Positions 1 to 9,039 of a DNA stretch of 64,000 bases are shown piece after piece. Made by a program: the position numbers and the translations under genes. The notes under the pieces were generated by a model. The model had not been told where the DNA came from and did not search any database. It saw only the letters and a program-made list of their open reading frames with translations. The DNA is from Cuniculiplasma divulgatum. Its GTDB lineage: Archaea > Thermoplasmatota > Thermoplasmata > Thermoplasmatales > Thermoplasmataceae. The stretch is taken from the NCBI GenBank assembly GCA_031200235.1, contig CP133595.1:806001-870000 (forward strand). The letters run 5' to 3'. How positions within the stretch are numbered: the stretch's first letter is position 1; each line of letters opens with the position of its first letter.

Positions 1-1
1 G

Positions 2-1423
2 TCCCTATTTGTCAGGAATATTGAACAAATAAGGGGGGACATGATCAGACTGTCGGAGAAGGATGATAAGGATTACCTGCCCGGTCTTGGTCTCCAGGAG
101 ATATACCACAGGATCCTTCAGGCGGCCGGTGCGGACAGGTTTGATTTCGGCGAGGTGTACAGCTACAACCTGGCGGCACTCAGCCAGGCCGTTTCAGACT
201 ACGAATCTGTATGGGTCAGGCTCCGGGCATCGGAAGTGAAATATTTTTTCAATTTCGTGAGTGCCTACGGCGATGACGCATACCAGGACCCGAGACACAG
301 CGATCAGGGTCTTGTGGACGCGGTGAGGATAATGACAATACACAAAGCTAAAGGACTGGAGTTTCCGGTAGTTTTCATTCCGGATTTCGTTGATAAACGT
401 CGTCCCAATGAAACGCAGACATTTGTCGACAGAAATCTTTACAATAGTGACAGGTACAGGGGAGGGGAAGAGGATGAGCGGAGAGTGTACTACACAGCAC
501 TGACAAGGTCAGAGAAATACATCTTTATGACGGGATCCCGTACTGTGCCAGACAGGAAAAAACCCAGGGATATGCACCGGTTTCTGGGAGAAATGCCTGC
601 AAAATATGTGTCCGGGGCGTCGATGCTTTCCAGAAGCAGGAGCGGTTACCCGCCGAGACTCAGAGCCACAGGCGAATATGAGACATCCTACAGCGAGATG
701 ATAAGCTATCTGCGCTGCCCTGAAGACTTCCTACTGAGGAACATATACGGGTTCAATGCGGGAGTTCCGGCAGCATTTGGATACGGGACAAACATCCACA
801 ATGTTCTGAACATGATTCACCGCCAGTACATCAGAGAGGGGAGAGTCCCGGATGAAAAGGAGATAGAAAGCATCACGCAGAGGATGTTCAGACTCCGATA
901 TGCAACGCGGGAAATGGAGAGGAACATGATGGAGTCTGCAATAAAGGTCATACAGCGCTACGTGAAGATTCACAGCAGGGACTTCTCACGGATTCTTGAA
1001 ACAGAGAAGAGATTCGAGTTTGTACTTGACAGTGCTCTCATAAACGGCCAGATTGACCTTTTAAAGAAGCTGGACAGTGACGGGGCAATAAAGCAGGTGG
1101 AAATAATTGACTTCAAGACGGAAAAACTTGACGGAGCTTACTCCGCCGATTATGAGAGACAGCTCCGGTACTATGCAATAGCGTGCCTTGAATCGCTGAA
1201 CATGAAACCTGAAAAGGCCTTTGTGCATCATCTTGATCAGGATGATCCCTCCAAAGCCTTCACGGAGGTTGACATTTCAGAACCAAGGCTTCAGGCCGCC
1301 AAGAATGAGATTAAAACAGTGGTTTCAAAAATAACCGGCAGGGAGTTCCCCCCATCACCTTCGTCCTCAAAGTGCGCTGAATGCGACTATAATAGAATAT
1401 GCAGCTATGGGGCCAGATCATGA
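2..1423 (+). CDS. UvrD/AddA-like helicase with C-terminal PD-(D/E)XK nuclease (5' truncated by window)
   Basis: The reading frame is open from base 2, so the gene begins outside the window; the ATG at 41 is internal. The first ~190 residues carry the end of a superfamily 1 helicase: a QxxTxHxxKGLE-type motif V region (IMTIHKAKGLEFPVVF) and motif VI (YYTALTRSEKYIF). The rest is a RecB-type nuclease domain: INGQIDLL supplies an Asp, and IIDFKTEK the D-x-K-type end. One Cys before the nuclease core (LRCPEDF) and three after it (KCAECDYNRIC) fit the Fe-S staple of AddB/Cas4/Dna2 nucleases. The family unwinds and resects DNA ends in repair. The exact subfamily is uncertain because the Walker A half is missing. 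Confidence 0.85.
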   Translation, partial: SLFVRNIEQIRGDMIRLSEKDDKDYLPGLGLQEIYHRILQAAGADRFDFGEVYSYNLAALSQAVSDYESVWVRLRASEVKYFFNFVSAYGDDAYQDPRHSDQGLVDAVRIMTIHKAKGLEFPVVFIPDFVDKRRPNETQTFVDRNLYNSDRYRGGEEDERRVYYTALTRSEKYIFMTGSRTVPDRKKPRDMHRFLGEMPAKYVSGASMLSRSRSGYPPRLRATGEYETSYSEMISYLRCPEDFLLRNIYGFNAGVPAAFGYGTNIHNVLNMIHRQYIREGRVPDEKEIESITQRMFRLRYATREMERNMMESAIKVIQRYVKIHSRDFSRILETEKRFEFVLDSALINGQIDLLKKLDSDGAIKQVEIIDFKTEKLDGAYSADYERQLRYYAIACLESLNMKPEKAFVHHLDQDDPSKAFTEVDISEPRLQAAKNEIKTVVSKITGREFPPSPSSSKCAECDYNRICSYGARS

Positions 1424-1883
1424 CTGACGCGAAGTTTTGCCGCCCCAATAGGCAGTCCGGAAAATTACTGGGGTACTAGCTGATGGATTTCCGGGTCTTG
1501 CGTGGATTATGGTATGCGGGAAGGAGAGAACCAATTTTGAGTCAAATAAGCAAATGCGGATTAATCTCCCAATTCTTGGCGCGTAACTTATTTTTCTTTA
1601 TGTTTTCTGAATGGGGGTATCTCTAGATGGAAGCATCTTAAATCCAAAGAGTTTGAGGCGTAAAACAGTGAAATGTTCTTTAAATTTACCTTGGAGTCAC
1701 AATTTCAGTAGAAAATTCAACGAGCTATGGCCGCTCACTGAATAGGGACTTCTTTAGTGCCCGTTCATTGCACAAATGTTAAACTTTAGAATATGCGAAA
1801 ACTAAATGATAAATATTGTCATGCTATCATAAAAAAACTTATATCTTTCCTATGAGTAAGACATGGCATAAACGTGGTAATTA
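1424..1883. other. Intergenic region at left edge of accessory island
   Basis: About 460 bases without a convincing gene. Stops are frequent in all frames. Base composition becomes AT-rich towards the right, matching the following operon. A TATA-like element (aacttatatc, about 1837-1846) lies some 40 bases before the TTG start at 1884. No tRNA 3' fragment that could be the far attachment site of the island was found by eye. Confidence 0.5.
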
Positions 1884-3008
1884 TTGATAAATCCTAATGA
1901 CACAGATATAGAGAATGTAAGAAATCTGGAAAAATCCCTCAAATCTCAAATAAGTAAACTAGAAAACCTGAGGGAAGAAGTCAGAAAACTAAAATTTGTT
2001 CCAATAGATCCAATCGGTTCATACATATCTGTAACTTACAAAGCCATAGACGGCGGAAAGATGAAAATTTCCTTTGAACCACTCGAAATAGATTTGATTG
2101 AAGTAGCCGATTCCTATGGCAATCTCAAGATGAAGTTTGTTTTACCCAAAGAATCTGATGAAAGTGATGAAAAGGAAAGCGATGTAATAGGAGAGGGCAA
2201 TTTCCTTGATGAGGATCCAATTGTTAGAAAATTTCTGGATATGCTTGGGAAGAAAAGTGTTCAGGAAATCTCTGAAATATTGAATCAGTCTGATACTTAT
2301 ATGGAGTTGTCCGAATGGGCCTGTATCTTTGAAAGAATTGCAAATTCGAGCGATGATCCAATAATACTGATGAGGGATGGCCTCCTTAGGACAAAGAAGA
2401 TCAAAGCCGAACTCATACCTAATCTCTGGGACATTCTGAAAGAGAAAAAGAGACTTGTTAGATTGGTTGGTGTTTCTAAATCCTCCAAGGTGATGACCTT
2501 GCTGTCAACGGCCATATCCATGGAGCATGTCTTCCCAATCAATTCAATAGGTTACGTTAAAATTCCAAGAAATCTGGAAGTAAGAGCGTATAGGTGGTCT
2601 GGCAAGGGTAAAATTTCTGAAACGAAAAATAAGATATACTATGCATTTGGCGATTTGTATATTGCAAAATTATCTAGAAACAGTAACCTCCTTGTTACAG
2701 TTGAAATTCCACGAGATTTAAAAAATGACAAAGAAATATATTCCGAGCGGGAAATTACCGAGCTGATGGCACACTTAGCAAAGGATTCTGCTTATTCTTA
2801 TCCTGTACTTGGGTATCCGCAGACAATAATGAAGGCACACGAGGCAGCTGCTAGAGTTGGGTTCCCTGCTTCTGTTGTTAGAGACAAGATCATGGACAAA
2901 CTTAAGGAAATGCTGGATGCGGAAGGAAGGGATTTCATGAGAGATGCTAGTGTGCTTACAGAATTCGTTAACAAGGGAGTATTAGGGGGTGGTTACATTG
3001 ATGAATAA
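1884..3008 (+). CDS. nurA: NurA-family 5'-3' nuclease
   Basis: 374 residues from a TTG start. The N-terminus (about 8-38) is a short coiled coil. NurA motifs follow: AIDGG with Asp56, E150 in a helix, RDGLLR with Asp165, the LVGVSKSSK block near 194-202, a YVKIPR block near 224-229, and the C-terminal YPVLGYPQTIMKAHEAA segment with His319. NurA is a dimeric RNase H-like nuclease that works with the HerA translocase in DNA end resection, and the next gene is herA with an 8-base overlap. Codon use is AT-rich compared with the core genes of the window, and neither mre11 nor rad50 is adjacent, so this looks like an accessory copy. The assignment rests on motif order; overall identity to well-studied NurA proteins looks low. 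Confidence 0.78.
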   Translation: MINPNDTDIENVRNLEKSLKSQISKLENLREEVRKLKFVPIDPIGSYISVTYKAIDGGKMKISFEPLEIDLIEVADSYGNLKMKFVLPKESDESDEKESDVIGEGNFLDEDPIVRKFLDMLGKKSVQEISEILNQSDTYMELSEWACIFERIANSSDDPIILMRDGLLRTKKIKAELIPNLWDILKEKKRLVRLVGVSKSSKVMTLLSTAISMEHVFPINSIGYVKIPRNLEVRAYRWSGKGKISETKNKIYYAFGDLYIAKLSRNSNLLVTVEIPRDLKNDKEIYSEREITELMAHLAKDSAYSYPVLGYPQTIMKAHEAAARVGFPASVVRDKIMDKLKEMLDAEGRDFMRDASVLTEFVNKGVLGGGYIDE

Positions 3009-4806
3009 CGGTAACGTAATGGGTGTTTTCATTGGATTAGAGAGTGCAACTTATGAATATATAGCAAATATTATTGCTCCTTATCAGGCCAACTTTGTAT
3101 TAGAAATTGGGGATTTTCTTCTCATAGAAAACATGGGGACATATATTGTTTCCCGGGTTACTGAATATAGACCAACTGGCGAATTGACCGCTTTTATGGG
3201 TCAAAAATGGCTTGGAGATGTGGCAAACAACTTAGATGCCATTGGGATGGATATAAAAGAAAAGAAAATCAGATATGCAGTCCGGATTAAAATACTCGGA
3301 ACGCTGGATCGGCAAAGTTTTAGACCAGGCGTTACAAGGATACCCAATATAACGAGTAAGGTGTATAAACCTTCTAAAGACCAGCTCTCAGAAATAATCG
3401 AAACGGTAAATCGTTTGCAGTCCAATGGTAGGGAGATAGGCTCACTTTATTCTGATAAAGATATTAAAATTAAATTCAACATCTCGGAACTTAATTCCAA
3501 GCGTACATTTGTATTTGCCAGGGCCGGATATGGAAAAAGTAACCTTATGAAACTTATATCTAGCGGCTGGCCAAAGGGCGAAGGTGGTCTTGTTATATTT
3601 GACCCTGAGGGCGAATATGCAGTGACTGACAATAAACAAAGGCCTGGAATTATGGACCATAGGGAAGCGATCCTCATTACCAACAGGAGAGTTGACACCA
3701 CGCTTCGAAATGTTTATCCCTACATGAAGCTCAATTTACGCGAGTTTGACCCAAAATTCATCCTTCCAATCATAGTCAATCCCTCAAAACATGAAACCGT
3801 GTTCTTTTCAAAATTAATGGGAATGGAAAATGAGGAGTGGGGAAATCTTGTTGATTTACTCTTTAGGGATGGCTGGAGGGCAGATTTAGCCGAGGTCGCT
3901 AGAATTGTCACAGGTAGCGATGAAGATCCTGGAAATTTCCAGCCAGTCCTAAACAATCTGGTTTCACCTATCCGTAGTTTACATAATCCTGACTCTCATC
4001 TGATGGCTATCATTACAGAAGCGATGCGCAGAGAAGAAGTTGTAATTGTGGACATCTCGTTACTGGATAGCAGGACTGCCTTGCAGCTAAGCTCAATGGT
4101 TGTGAAATCAATATTTGATCATAATCAGCGTCACTTTACAGACCAAGCCAAAAGCTTAATCAAAGCAACTTTTGTGGTTGAAGAAGCTCAGTCTGTGATA
4201 GGGCAGGATTCCAATTACACTTCATTCATAGAATTGGCCAAGGAAGGGAGAAAATATGGATTGGGCGGTATTTTCATAACACAACAGCCAGGTAGCATTC
4301 CATTTGAAATACTTAGCCAGGCGGATAATTTCTTCGTATTCCACCTCATAAGCAGAAGTGATTTAGAGAGTTTAAGACGTGCCAATGCGCACTATTCTGA
4401 CGATATATTAACACAGATTTTGAGTGAGCCTATTCCTGGTAAATGTTATATGTGGACCTCATTTCAACCATTTGTCTTGCCTCTATCTGTAAACAACTTT
4501 GAGGAGGTGGTGGAACCAAACAGAAGCACTGAAGTCCAAAAAGATTCTGATCTGCTGTCTAATATTCAGTCAGTGACGCAAAATCGCAACGGAAATCCAG
4601 TGTTTGCATCTATTATTTCAAAATACAATGCAGTGGAAAAAGATATGGCCGGATTAGAAATAAATAGAAGAACTATCGAACTTTTTAACAGACTTGATGA
4701 ACGCGAGAAGGCATATTTAAGAGAAGAGGGGCAAATTCAATCCAGGACTAAAGACAATGTTGAGTTTGCTGTTAAAACTAGATATTATAATTCCTTGGGG
4801 AAATAA
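3001..4806 (+). CDS. herA: HerA-like hexameric DNA translocase ATPase
   Basis: 601 residues from ATG 3001. An in-frame GTG at 2989 is possible, but the GGGGGTGG run at 2985-2992 sits at good Shine-Dalgarno distance from 3001. The N-terminal ~100 residues look like the HAS beta-barrel of HerA. Then come Walker A (ARAGYGKSN, ~173-181), a DPEGEYA segment, a Walker B strand (VVIVDISLL), a second acidic strand (FVVEEAQS) and the sensor-like GGIFITQQPGS. HerA forms a hexameric pump that feeds DNA to NurA. It overlaps nurA by 8 bases and is followed after 3 bases by a DUF4338 gene, so all three should be co-transcribed. AT-rich codon use suggests horizontal transfer. Confidence 0.9.
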   Translation: MNNGNVMGVFIGLESATYEYIANIIAPYQANFVLEIGDFLLIENMGTYIVSRVTEYRPTGELTAFMGQKWLGDVANNLDAIGMDIKEKKIRYAVRIKILGTLDRQSFRPGVTRIPNITSKVYKPSKDQLSEIIETVNRLQSNGREIGSLYSDKDIKIKFNISELNSKRTFVFARAGYGKSNLMKLISSGWPKGEGGLVIFDPEGEYAVTDNKQRPGIMDHREAILITNRRVDTTLRNVYPYMKLNLREFDPKFILPIIVNPSKHETVFFSKLMGMENEEWGNLVDLLFRDGWRADLAEVARIVTGSDEDPGNFQPVLNNLVSPIRSLHNPDSHLMAIITEAMRREEVVIVDISLLDSRTALQLSSMVVKSIFDHNQRHFTDQAKSLIKATFVVEEAQSVIGQDSNYTSFIELAKEGRKYGLGGIFITQQPGSIPFEILSQADNFFVFHLISRSDLESLRRANAHYSDDILTQILSEPIPGKCYMWTSFQPFVLPLSVNNFEEVVEPNRSTEVQKDSDLLSNIQSVTQNRNGNPVFASIISKYNAVEKDMAGLEINRRTIELFNRLDEREKAYLREEGQIQSRTKDNVEFAVKTRYYNSLGK

Positions 4807-4809
4807 GTA

Positions 4810-6039
4810 TTGAATAGTTCTGAGAGCATAGAAAAGTTTAGGCCTGAGGATCCCTTAGGCGTAATTATGCAAACTGAGTTGTGTCAATGCAAGAATCAGA
4901 GTTATGGGCAGCCAATTTCGAATCTTAAAGAGCTGATTCTGTCGCACCTCACAAAAATTGGCTTTATGATAACTGATAAGGGTCAATTATCTCTGCCAAA
5001 AGACAAATCATACGTGAGAGAGGCTCATCAAGCTGCTGTAAGCATATCTATTAACAAAAACAGACATATGATTCTGAAACATGAGTTAGAATTTATTGAC
5101 AAATACTTAATTGACGGTAAATCCCTCGATGTGGCCAAGATAGAACCAAAATTTATGCTGGTTGACAAGGAAAATACAAATTTATTCAATTGGATAAAAC
5201 TGCATTGGTCTATTCCGATATCGGCAGGATATGGCCGAAGACTTCGTTATATTGTGAAGGACAATACAAATGGTGCGGTGATGGGGATAATTGGCCTTGC
5301 TGATCCAGTGTTTGGCATCAAGGACAGAGATAATCTCATAGGGTGGACAAGAGAAGCAAGAGGTGAAATGCTCAGAAATGTAATGGATGCATTCGTACTT
5401 GGGGCAGTTCCGCCCTATTCATTAGTTCTTGGAGGTAAACTGATTGCATCGCTTTTGGCTGCTCCGAGGATCAGATCCGATTTTAAGAACAAGTATAGAG
5501 GCAAACGATCGCGGATTAGTGGCAGGATATTTGACGGAAAACTTGCCCTGATAACTACCGCATCGGCATTTGGGAAAAGTTCAGTATACGACAGAATTAA
5601 AATACACAATGGTCCTGAGATGCTTCATGCTGGATGGTCAAGTGGTTCTGGTGAATTCCATCTTTTTTCCGATTTCTATGATCAATTAGCGACCTTAGTG
5701 AAGGAAGAAGTTAAACAGAGGAAAAATCCGTTGTGGGGGACTGGTATAAGAAACAAGAGAGTTGTAATTTCGGCAGCCCTAGATAAGCTTAATTTACCTC
5801 GAGATCTGCTTTATCATAATGTTAAAAGAGAATTGTTTGCAATGCCACTGGGCAAACATTCATTCGAATTTTTGAGAGGCGAGACTAAAAATGTCGGTTA
5901 TTATAATATCAAGCAACACGAAATTGTTGATTTCATCAAGAATCGGTGGATGGTCCCAAGGTCTATGAGAAATTCAACCTACATGAGCTTTAAAAAAGAG
6001 CAATATTCTTTGGTGGATATCTTAAATAAATACCCATAA
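4810..6039 (+). CDS. DUF4338 (DruA-like) protein, third gene of the nurA-herA operon
   Basis: 409 residues from a TTG start 3 bases after herA. The middle (about 138-265) reads like the DUF4338 family, which includes DruA of the Druantia phage-defence system: a GYGRRLRYIV segment, MGIIGLADPVFGIKDRDN followed by IGWT, a helix ending in LGAVPPYSLVLGGKL, and ALITTASAFGKSSVYDRIK. The first ~135 residues are less conserved, with CQCKN near the N-terminus. DruA's biochemical role is not established. Placement directly behind a HerA-NurA pair suggests a joint role against foreign DNA, which is an inference. No transmembrane segment is seen. Confidence 0.72.
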   Translation: MNSSESIEKFRPEDPLGVIMQTELCQCKNQSYGQPISNLKELILSHLTKIGFMITDKGQLSLPKDKSYVREAHQAAVSISINKNRHMILKHELEFIDKYLIDGKSLDVAKIEPKFMLVDKENTNLFNWIKLHWSIPISAGYGRRLRYIVKDNTNGAVMGIIGLADPVFGIKDRDNLIGWTREARGEMLRNVMDAFVLGAVPPYSLVLGGKLIASLLAAPRIRSDFKNKYRGKRSRISGRIFDGKLALITTASAFGKSSVYDRIKIHNGPEMLHAGWSSGSGEFHLFSDFYDQLATLVKEEVKQRKNPLWGTGIRNKRVVISAALDKLNLPRDLLYHNVKRELFAMPLGKHSFEFLRGETKNVGYYNIKQHEIVDFIKNRWMVPRSMRNSTYMSFKKEQYSLVDILNKYP

Positions 6040-6088
6040 ACTTTAAAAAGGCAAAACCATTTAAATTTAATAATGGTGAAAATAAATT

Positions 6089-6098
6089 TCTATATATC
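6089..6098 (+). promoter_or_regulatory. TATA box for the HEPN gene
   Basis: The element tctatatatc is centred about 24 bases before the ATG at 6117, the spacing of a leaderless archaeal promoter. It gives the HEPN gene its own promoter apart from the nurA-herA-DUF4338 operon. Confidence 0.5.
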
Positions 6099-6116
6099 AT
6101 TGAATTCATAGCATCT

Positions 6117-6979
6117 ATGGAATATGATTTTGTAAGCACTTGGTATATAGAATCAAACGTTAAAAATTTCGTTTCATTGGAAAAGGTAAAGCTTCCTCAC
6201 GGTACTGTATTTATGGGTGCCGGACAATCGCTCAGAGCTCGTATCACTGTTAAAGTAAATGAGAATGAGGACCCAATTGCAAAAGCAAAAAAATGCTCGA
6301 TCAAGATCTGGCATGGTTTAATCTAAATGTTGGTCCAGAAGAGGAATACCAAATGATCCTCTTCGCAAATGAAAATGTACTAACCTTCAAAGATCCAAAG
6401 ACTGGGCAAGAAATGGTAAACTGGACCATACCTCTTTTTCCGTTCTTGCCACGAAAGAAAAGTGAGAGTCAGACTCTTGAAGAGGCAATTGACCTAGCCA
6501 ATTCAATCCAAATTTTGTCGAGAATAGAGAAAAAAGCCTTAGAAAAAGCGGATGTTCCCCTTTACTATTTTCTCAGAAGCCAGGAGGAGAGTAGAGCTGA
6601 CCGAAAGACCTACAGATTTCTGAATTTGATGATATGCCTTGAAGCAATTGTTGCCGGAAACTATGCTTCCTCTGAAATAATAAGACGCAGGGTGGCAGTA
6701 CTTGTTTCATCCGTTTATTCCGATAAACAGAAGACGTATGAGGATTTGAAATCAATATATATTGTAAGAAACAAATTATTTCACGGGGATCAGGTTCCAT
6801 CCATAAATAATGACATTATACCAAGACTTTTCGGGTATGTAAGAATTGCTCTTCAGAATTACATTCTCTTACTCAATAAACTATCCAGCCCCGATGACAT
6901 AAGGAAGAAACTAGACCTATTTTTGGATCCGGCTTCAATTACTGATTTGGAAAGAATAATCAAAGGAGATAACGCATGA
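6117..6979 (+). CDS. HEPN/Apea-like protein split by a -1 frame change at an A7 run
   Basis: Two overlapping frames together make one protein. Frame one (6117-6326) gives ~59 residues up to AKAKK; frame two runs from about 6293 to 6979 (228 residues). They meet at A AAA AAA (6287-6293), read GCA AAA AAA in frame one. Slipping back one base gives AKK followed by MLDQDLAW. The second part contains YIVRNKLFHGD with the R-x4-H motif (Arg159-His164 of that part) of HEPN ribonucleases, in the style of Apea-like HEPN proteins near defence genes. Frame two starts with an ATG inside the run, so it could also be translated alone. Programmed slippage, a pseudogene or an assembly error are all possible. 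Confidence 0.6.
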
Positions 6980-7297
6980 ACTATTTCCTTCATATGGACA
7001 TCAAACAGAACGTTCTTTCTTAAACTTAGGTGGGGATTTGTTTCCAAGTTATGCTGGGAACAAAGGGTTATATTGCATATAATTCTCATTTAGCAGAAAC
7101 GAAAGTTGTTGCATCATGCATCAGGAAGCTCCCTTGTATGTCTCATGTCCGGATGTTAAGCGCCATTGCGTCTTATGTGCATGAATTCACTGCAGTCACT
7201 AACAGCAGGAGAGGTGTTCCTTTTCATCCTTGTATAATCAATCAAATCGTACCGTTTGTCCGGATGGATTTTTTCCTTTAGGTAAAAAACGGCGGTT
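6980..7297. other. Intergenic region between HEPN and GIY-YIG genes
   Basis: 318 bases between convergent genes. An 83-codon frame at 7030-7281 has no recognisable domain and no promoter at the expected distance, so it is not called. Nothing else is recognised here. Confidence 0.4.
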
Positions 7298-7939
7298 TCA
7301 CTTCCATTCTGAGGTCATCTTGATCATATCCAGTTCTTCCGGAGACAGGATGGCGCCATTCTGCCCACTGACAAGCCACAAACCGCTCTGAGCTATCTTC
7401 TTAACAGGGGAATCCTTCCCCAGCCATGTATCAGAGGGCTCACACTCCTCACACTGCGCCACTGTGGCAATAAGCCGTGATTCCAAGGTCAGCCTCATTT
7501 CCTTACCGGTGATCGGGATGACCGCGAAGGATATATTGTCCCGAATATATTCTGACACTTCCCTCTCTATCTTCTGCATCCCTGCCTTGTCGATGATCTT
7601 CAGATAAGTCTCCTTTGACCTGGATGCTGTCAGGTCAATGTTCCACTGTTTGAGCAGAGAATATTCCTTCCTGCGGTTAAGTATCGCCCTCCCTATGTTT
7701 TTCCTGAATATGCTCCTGTCCTTGTTTTCGTTGTAGAAATGCTCCCCCAGCCTGCTGGCCAGGTTCCCGTCTCCGGTATGGGTGCCGATTCTCGTTATCC
7801 TCTCTCCCCCGTGGGCTTCCTCACCCCTTTCAAACATAATGTAGAGCCCGCTTTTGGGGAGTTCCTTCTTGTTATACGGGAAAGTGTACCTCCTCAAACT
7901 GCGCGCAAATTCATGCAGCCTGCTGCACGTCTCACTCAT
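7298..7939 (-). CDS. GIY-YIG-like nuclease domain protein
   Basis: 213 residues from ATG 7939; a TTG codon one position upstream is also in frame. Residues ~25-75 resemble a GIY-YIG module: SGLYIMFE as the GLY-Y strand, then RITRIGTH as the second strand, followed by NLASRLGEHF. The GIY-YIG fold cleaves DNA with a single metal ion. The C-terminal ~60 residues (CEECEPSDTWLGKDSP, then SGLWLVSGQNG) resemble the tail seen in GIY-YIG proteins that sit next to DUF6884 genes. Its start overlaps the end of the DUF6884 gene by 8 bases, so translation is probably coupled. The substrate is unknown. Confidence 0.65.
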   Translation of the reverse strand: MSETCSRLHEFARSLRRYTFPYNKKELPKSGLYIMFERGEEAHGGERITRIGTHTGDGNLASRLGEHFYNENKDRSIFRKNIGRAILNRRKEYSLLKQWNIDLTASRSKETYLKIIDKAGMQKIEREVSEYIRDNISFAVIPITGKEMRLTLESRLIATVAQCEECEPSDTWLGKDSPVKKIAQSGLWLVSGQNGAILSPEELDMIKMTSEWK

Positions 7940-8348
7940 CAAGCATGCCCTTGAGATACTTTAACTGCTCTCCTATCCTCATGTGCTCCAGCGGCACCTG
8001 ATGGTGGAATATTCGGGCAGTCAGGAATTCCCTGTATCTTCTCCCGACCAGCATGATAAAGGTATCTCTCTCCAGGTCATTCTCTTTTGCAAGCTCTCTC
8101 AGGACCTTCTCCGACCACGACCTCCTGCCTGAGGCTGTCATATCATTCAGGCTCTCGTTGTACGGGTCGATCTCTCTGTCAAGGCCAATAAGCCAGTATT
8201 TCGCAGACAATATGTATATGCGGTCTGGATTTAGGGACCTGGCATAAAGAAGGGAATACCTGAACAGGTCTCCTGTGTACATGTATTCGGCTTTTGTCCT
8301 TTCCCTGCGCTTACGGCTACTGCAAGATAACAACACCACTGTTGACAC
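7932..8348 (-). CDS. DUF6884 family protein
   Basis: 138 residues from a GTG start at 8348. The pattern VVLLSCSSRKR, then YTGDLFRYSLLYAR, then IYILSAKYWLIGLD is the signature of DUF6884, a small family common in phages and defence islands and thought to resemble nucleotide- or base-modifying folds; no activity is established to my knowledge. The GTG start is supported by a TATA box (ctatatatt on the plus strand, 8369-8377) 25 bases upstream, which makes the transcript leaderless. It forms a two-gene operon with the GIY-YIG gene. Confidence 0.75.
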   Translation of the reverse strand: MSTVVLLSCSSRKRRERTKAEYMYTGDLFRYSLLYARSLNPDRIYILSAKYWLIGLDREIDPYNESLNDMTASGRRSWSEKVLRELAKENDLERDTFIMLVGRRYREFLTARIFHHQVPLEHMRIGEQLKYLKGMLDE

Positions 8349-8368
8349 GGTAAGTATAGCCAGTGAAC

Positions 8369-8377
8369 TATATATTT
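8369..8377 (-). promoter_or_regulatory. TATA box of the DUF6884/GIY-YIG operon
   Basis: Read on the minus strand this is aatatatag, centred 25 bases upstream of the GTG at 8348. It supports that start codon and a leaderless message. Confidence 0.5.
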
Positions 8378-9039
8378 TGTTTCATTGAAGGTGGTTCGTT
8401 TCATGCTGTCCTTACTGACGGGGCGGATTTTTCCGTAATGACAATAAATAAGGCGAATACCTGGGAAAATTTTAAACAATGAAGCCCGCAGGGACTCCTG
8501 GCAAAATCCGGAACCTGCATACCTGATTAAATCCGACTGCCCACCCTCAATTGAAGTTTGGCATTGAATGTGGACTCTCCATGATATCATTCAAAATCAT
8601 GCATAGCCGTGGATAGTCAGAAGATATGGCCTTGATCCGCTTTAAATTTTAGACTGGGGCCCTTTGAAGTACAGTGACTTTTTGTCACCAAAGTTCCTAG
8701 CTCCGCTCAAACTGCTGATAAATTTGACTTTTGGCGCTGGCCGCTCCGGCAGGTACACTGACTTCACATATACCTGCCAACTTGCATTTTCTTTACTCTG
8801 ACGGATATGTGTTCATTGACTGTTGCCCATTGATGCGACACCAGCGAGGATACAATCCATAAAATGCATCAGTGATCTAAGGCCGTCTTCATTGTACTAA
8901 TTGAGCTTCGCTTTTAGCTCCTCATCCCACGCCGATAGATATTGACTGTACAATGCCGGCATCACGCAGCCTACCAGATCGTCATGCTTAGGGATCGATT
9001 AAAAGCTGTTTTAATTCTTAGGGGGTTGCCATTTTTCTT
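8378..9039. other. Long intergenic region, no gene recognised
   Basis: About 660 bases with no frame resembling a known family in either direction. Composition is mixed, as in decayed sequence. No tRNA, array or clear inverted repeat was found. Confidence 0.45.

Noticed and set aside
7030-7281. 83-codon plus-strand frame between the HEPN and GIY-YIG genes
   Set aside because: No family resemblance, no promoter at leaderless distance and an odd composition; likely chance.
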